From: a virus
DNA: 20,090 nt
Strand: one strand, 5' to 3'
Virus record (IMG/VR): IMGVR_UViG_3300013120_000386
Location: 1 to 20,090 of that record
The position numbers and the translations under genes were made by a program. Below, one piece after another: positions 17,983 through 20,090 of this stretch. The notes beneath the pieces were generated by a model, which was not told where the DNA came from, did no database searches, and was given only the letters and a program-made list of their open reading frames with translations. Position 1 is the stretch's first letter, and each line of letters begins with the position of its first letter.

Positions 17983-18552
17983 ATGGCTGACAGTTACCCT
18001 AGGCCGATTCTGCCGTATCTTGAAGGAAAGCATGGTGCGCTGCGTATCATGCGGTTTTGGTCGCACGTCGATATGCGCGGCCCCGATGAATGCTGGGAGT
18101 GGCAGGCGTCGCTTCACACCAGCGGCTATGGCCGGTTCAAGATCGCCAGCTATCGCACGATGATGGCAAATCGCGTGGCGCTGGTAATCCACACCGAGCA
18201 GGAGCCTAGCGGCATGATGGCGCTGCACCACTGCGACAACCCGAAGTGCTGCAACCCGCACCACCTCTATTGGGGCACGGCGTCGGACAATATGCAGGAC
18301 CGTGCGCGGCGAGGGCGGGCGAACACTCCGAACCAAGCTGGCGCGAACAATGGCGCAGCCAAATTGACCGAGGCTCAGCTTGCTGAGATTATCGAGAAGT
18401 TCCGGCGAGGCTTGAGCAACAAGCAGATTGCCAGCGGATTGCCGGTATCGCACTCGCTTGTGAGCCGCATACGGACGGGCCGCTCATGGGCAGACCAAGC
18501 CGCCGCGCTTGGCTGGGAGCCTTGCCCGCAGTTCAACCGCAAGTCCGCCTAG
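17983..18552 (+). CDS. HNH homing-type endonuclease with C-terminal HTH
   Basis: Encodes 189 residues, with TAGGAGG before ATG 17983. Residues 25-105 form an HNH_3-type domain: CWEWQ near 37-41, then LHHCDNPKC at 81-89, NPHHLYWGT at 91-99 and SDNMQD. Residues 125-170 form a helix-turn-helix (LTEAQLAEIIEKFRRGLSNKQIASGLPVSHSLVSRIR) that would guide target choice. The architecture is that of free-standing phage homing endonucleases. It sits directly beside the attP region, so it may have entered there without disturbing a gene. Confidence 0.9.
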   Translation: MADSYPRPILPYLEGKHGALRIMRFWSHVDMRGPDECWEWQASLHTSGYGRFKIASYRTMMANRVALVIHTEQEPSGMMALHHCDNPKCCNPHHLYWGTASDNMQDRARRGRANTPNQAGANNGAAKLTEAQLAEIIEKFRRGLSNKQIASGLPVSHSLVSRIRTGRSWADQAAALGWEPCPQFNRKSA

Positions 18553-18574
18553 CCAGTAGTGAAGGAGAATAGCC

Positions 18575-18754
18575 GTGAAGCGTTCGCAACATGGAAAGTT
18601 CGGGAAGGGCGTCTTCATCCCTTTGCGCAACTACCAAACCCGCGAGGGCAGTATTGCCACCGAGAACCGCCACACCGGCAAGCCCCACCAGAACAAGCGC
18701 GAGGTAGAAAGGCGGCTTGCGCGTCTTGCCAAGTCAGGAGCAAGCAATGGCTGA
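18575..18754 (+). CDS. Small basic protein (59 aa), unknown
   Basis: GTG 18575 with AAGGAGAAT upstream. The protein is highly basic (KRSQHGKFGKGVFIPL, then RHTGKPHQNKREVERRLARL) and could bind nucleic acid. It overlaps the next gene by eight bases. No family is recognised. Confidence 0.65.
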   Translation: MKRSQHGKFGKGVFIPLRNYQTREGSIATENRHTGKPHQNKREVERRLARLAKSGASNG

Positions 18755-18965
18755 GGTAATCGAGTTTATCCCGCGCCTACCTACCGATGTGAGCGCAGCG
18801 GATGCTGTGTCGCGGCTGTCCGTCAGCCAGATGCGCGCGGTCTGGGATGCTTGGGGAGGCGGTGGCCCGTTGGACTACGCCGAGATCGACCCCGGCTGCT
18901 ACATCCTTGAAGCGATCCATGCTGAGATGAACGAGCGCGGCGAGGGTCGCCACGTTGCGGTCTAG
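18747..18965 (+). CDS. Unknown phage protein (72 aa)
   Basis: AGGAG precedes ATG 18747 by 6-7 bases. Acidic, with a short beta start (AEVIEFIPRLP) and helices (VSRLSVSQMRAVWDAWGGG, CYILEAIHAEMNERG). No motif is recognised. Function unknown. Confidence 0.65.
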   Translation: MAEVIEFIPRLPTDVSAADAVSRLSVSQMRAVWDAWGGGGPLDYAEIDPGCYILEAIHAEMNERGEGRHVAV

Positions 18966-18985
18966 CCTAGCCACAGGAGACACCA

Positions 18986-19279
18986 ATGTCAGATAAATGG
19001 ATGACGATAGATAGCGCGCCGAAGGATGGGACGGTCATTCTCGCAGCCAGCTTTGAGCCGCCTTGGAGCGACAGCCACCTGAAAGGTGACGTTGCGCAAT
19101 GTTGGTGGCAGGAGGAGTTTGGCGAGTGGATCGAAAGCTGCCGCGAGATGACGCTCGCACCAAGCTATAGCTTCGAAGATGGATCGCGCTCTAAACTACA
19201 CAGTCCGGTGATCGCGCACCACCGCTCGCATTGGATACCCCTCCCGCCAGCCCCCAAGGAGGACAGCAAACATGGATGA
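18986..19279 (+). CDS. Unknown phage protein with W-x-x-IDSAPKDGT start
   Basis: ATG 18986 follows AGGAGA. The start KWMTIDSAPKDGTVILAA is a common opening of small phage/prophage proteins (DUF551-like group); the rest is Trp-rich (CWWQEEFGEWIESC, HWIPLPPAP). Such proteins are probably small beta domains of unknown function. The gene ends the rightward run, overlapping a tiny frame at 19272. Confidence 0.75.
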   Translation: MSDKWMTIDSAPKDGTVILAASFEPPWSDSHLKGDVAQCWWQEEFGEWIESCREMTLAPSYSFEDGSRSKLHSPVIAHHRSHWIPLPPAPKEDSKHG

Positions 19280-19377
19280 TCTTAGAGAAGTGATCGAGGC
19301 ACCCAATGCGCCTACCTAAGCCCCTGCTGGTGCTGGTAGGTATGGGGCTTATCGTGGGGGTGATTGGGCGGTGGTGA
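19272..19377 (+). CDS. Two possible tiny overlapping peptides (15 and 23 aa)
   Basis: AAGGAGGAC precedes ATG 19272, which begins a 15-codon frame (DDLREVIEAPNAPT) ending at 19319. ATG 19306, overlapping it, begins a 23-residue hydrophobic peptide (PLLVLVGMGLIVGVIG) ending at 19377. DNA here also holds TAAGCCCC (19317-19324) and GGGGCTTA (19343-19350) as an inverted repeat. The ribosome binding site is strong, the lengths are short. Confidence 0.35.
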
Positions 19378-19555
19378 GGTAGCTGCGGGCCGGATTGGAT
19401 ACCGACAGCGGGCTGTTCCTGTCCCCCGCTTTATGCATCCTGCGATGGCCATACAGCGTCCTCACTAGCCGAAGCCGGGAACCTGAGGCGCTATTCTCGC
19501 AGGGTAGCGCGCTTATCTCCAGCGCCCCGCCGCAGCTATAGCAGGTGCACTCCAT
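19349..19555 (-). CDS. Possible small protein with CxCxxCGG start
   Basis: A 68-residue minus-strand frame starting MECTCYSCGGALEIS, whose first half has GC-rich third positions, followed by basic, less ordered sequence. AAGG lies close to the start and a promoter-like pair is upstream at 19587-19614. The 3' end overlaps a tiny plus-strand frame and a terminator-like hairpin, which weakens the case. Confidence 0.3.
   Translation of the reverse strand: MECTCYSCGGALEISALPCENSASGSRLRLVRTLYGHRRMHKAGDRNSPLSVSNPARSYLTTAQSPPR
19407..19434. terminator. Terminator-like hairpin after rightward genes
   Basis: AGCGGG (19407-19412) pairs with CCCGCT (19425-19430), followed by TTAT. The T run is short, so termination would be weak or factor-assisted. 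It lies 30 bases after the last small frame on the plus strand. Confidence 0.4.
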
Positions 19556-19586
19556 GCCTTAGGACATGGTCGCAACCAGCAATCCC

Positions 19587-19614
19587 ACCCTACAGCATTC
19601 GGCCCTTGCGTCAA
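19587..19614 (-). promoter_or_regulatory. Possible leftward promoter with nearby operator-like repeat
   Basis: On the minus strand TTGACG (19614-19609), 16 bases, TAGGGT (19592-19587). AGCATAA-AA-TTATGCT (19614-19629) touches its -35 side. The -10 box is poor. Confidence 0.3.
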
Positions 19615-19629
19615 GCATAAAATTATGCT
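19614..19629. repeat. GCATAA-type perfect inverted repeat
   Basis: AGCATAA (19614-19620), AA, TTATGCT (19623-19629). It shares GCATAA with the early operators at 9684-9712, 10109-10127 and 12679-12691 and may be a further binding site for the repressor or Cro. Confidence 0.45.
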
Positions 19630-19762
19630 AGTGGGGGATACGCACTAGAGGTGGGAACACGCTCCCCACGCGCCGAGTGTAGGGAGGCTTCGCCAGCCCT
19701 TGCGCGGCACAGTATGCGGTCATTTGATGGCCGAGGAAGAGATGCGGGGGTGGCGATCCCGC

Positions 19763-19999
19763 CTAGTGCGAACCGCAGATAGCATCCCACTTGGCGTTAT
19801 GCGCTTCGATCTCGTCAACGGTAGGCTTGCTGTCAGCCACGTTGCCGGGATCGTCCACCTCGCCAGCAGCCAGCTCCGCATAGCTTATCGCGCGGAACGT
19901 CAGGCAGGAGGTGTCAACAGTTCTCGGGGGTTCGTGAGTGGCGCAGGCACCCGTCACGCCGAGCATCAGGGTCACGCTTGATATTTTCAGCAGCTTCAT
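19763..19999 (-). CDS. Rz1-like outer-membrane spanin lipoprotein
   Basis: Encodes 78 residues from ATG 19999, with GGAG 8-10 bases upstream. Residues 1-18 are a signal-like segment (KLLKISSVTLMLGVTGA) followed by Cys19, an imperfect lipobox (TGA-C). The mature part has DTSCLTFRAISY and EIEAHNAKWDAIC, a two-Cys, H-N-x-x-W pattern that small phage Rz1-like proteins of alphaproteobacteria share. Together with the inner-membrane partner encoded around it, it would fuse the two membranes at lysis. It starts inside that gene in a different frame, as Rz1 does in lambda. Confidence 0.65.
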   Translation of the reverse strand: MKLLKISSVTLMLGVTGACATHEPPRTVDTSCLTFRAISYAELAAGEVDDPGNVADSKPTVDEIEAHNAKWDAICGSH

Positions 20000-20090
20000 T
20001 GGCTGTCTCCGCCCGTTCGATAGTCTTGCGCAGGTCGCCTTCGCGCTGGACCTTTGCGCCGATCTCTTGGTTTGCCTTGTCGTCTGCTTC
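19914..20090 (-). CDS. Rz-like inner-membrane spanin, C-terminal part (5' truncated by window)
   Basis: Runs in from the right edge, 58 residues to TGA 19914. It is helical and charged with coiled-coil character (EADDKANQEIGAKVQREGDLRKTIERAETANEAAENIKRD in outline), and ends RRDGCLRHSRTPENC. This fits the periplasmic coiled coil of Rz-like i-spanins in alphaproteobacterial phages. The last 86 bases overlap the Rz1-like gene in another frame. The N-terminal membrane anchor should be to the right of the window. Confidence 0.65.
   Translation of the reverse strand, partial: EADDKANQEIGAKVQREGDLRKTIERAETANEAAENIKRDPDARRDGCLRHSRTPENC

Larger units (their letters stand above)
19378..19762. other. 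Convergent junction, mostly without clear genes
   Basis: Between the end of the rightward genes and the leftward lysis genes, 385 bases hold no well-supported gene other than the doubtful minus-strand frame above. Seen here are a terminator-like hairpin at 19407-19434, a GCATAA inverted repeat at 19614-19629, and imperfect hairpins near 19655 and 19680. Confidence 0.5.

Noticed and set aside
1-20090. CRISPR array, rRNA or complete tRNA gene
   Set aside because: No regularly spaced repeats with unique spacers, no rRNA landmarks, and only half of a tRNA were seen by eye; a covariance-model search was not possible here.

Overview
The window is an early/regulatory region of a temperate tailed phage or prophage from a GC-rich alphaproteobacterium, most likely a sphingomonad-type host. 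The inference rests on the gene set (repressor/Cro switch, NusG-like protein, HTH replication protein, SSB, RecT-like protein, Lar-like protein, excisionase/integrase, Rz/Rz1-like spanins), frequent GTG/TTG starts, almost continuous ATGA/TGATG stop-start overlaps, and one GAAC-N7-GAAC site, which is the alphaproteobacterial type of LexA box. No database search was run; families are recognised from motifs.

Layout. 1-1242: end of an IS1595/ISXO2-type transposase and three small tightly packed genes, one with a HEPN-like motif. 1109-9146 (minus strand): a leftward operon holding, in order of transcription from the right, a membrane peptide, a regulator-like protein, small unknown proteins, a PD-(D/E)XK-like nuclease, an HNH protein, a replication initiator with an inserted GIY-YIG-like domain and iteron-like repeats inside its gene, a putative replication partner, an HNH-AP2 endonuclease, an amino-methyltransferase, a C5 cytosine methyltransferase, three small proteins and a NusG-like protein. 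9147-10150: the switch, with a Cro-like gene leftward, a short repressor rightward, and a separate LexA-box gene beside it. 10151-17746 (plus): RecT-like protein, HTH protein, SSB, HNH/DUF1367-like proteins, a long run of small overlapping accessory genes, an excisionase-like protein and a tyrosine integrase. 17747-17982: a probable attP containing the 5' half of a tRNA-Pro(TGG) gene flanked by an 18-bp direct repeat. 17983-19377: an HNH homing-type endonuclease and small genes. 19378-20090: a mostly non-coding convergent stretch, then the lysis end of the opposite arm (Rz1-like lipoprotein nested in an Rz-like gene, minus strand).

How it may work. The short repressor has no S24 self-cleavage domain, so RecA-driven autocleavage cannot explain induction. 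Three promoters (leftward at the Cro gene, rightward before the RecT-like gene, rightward before position 12726) carry the same GCATAA-repeat operator over the -10 box, suggesting one repressor silences all early operons. The best candidate for the missing induction step is the 62-residue rightward gene at 9299-9487, which lies just after the LexA box and beside the switch: a possible LexA-controlled antirepressor. This is the most interesting hypothesis in the window. The attP-like site lying inside continuous phage genes suggests the sequence represents a non-integrated or differently integrated form.
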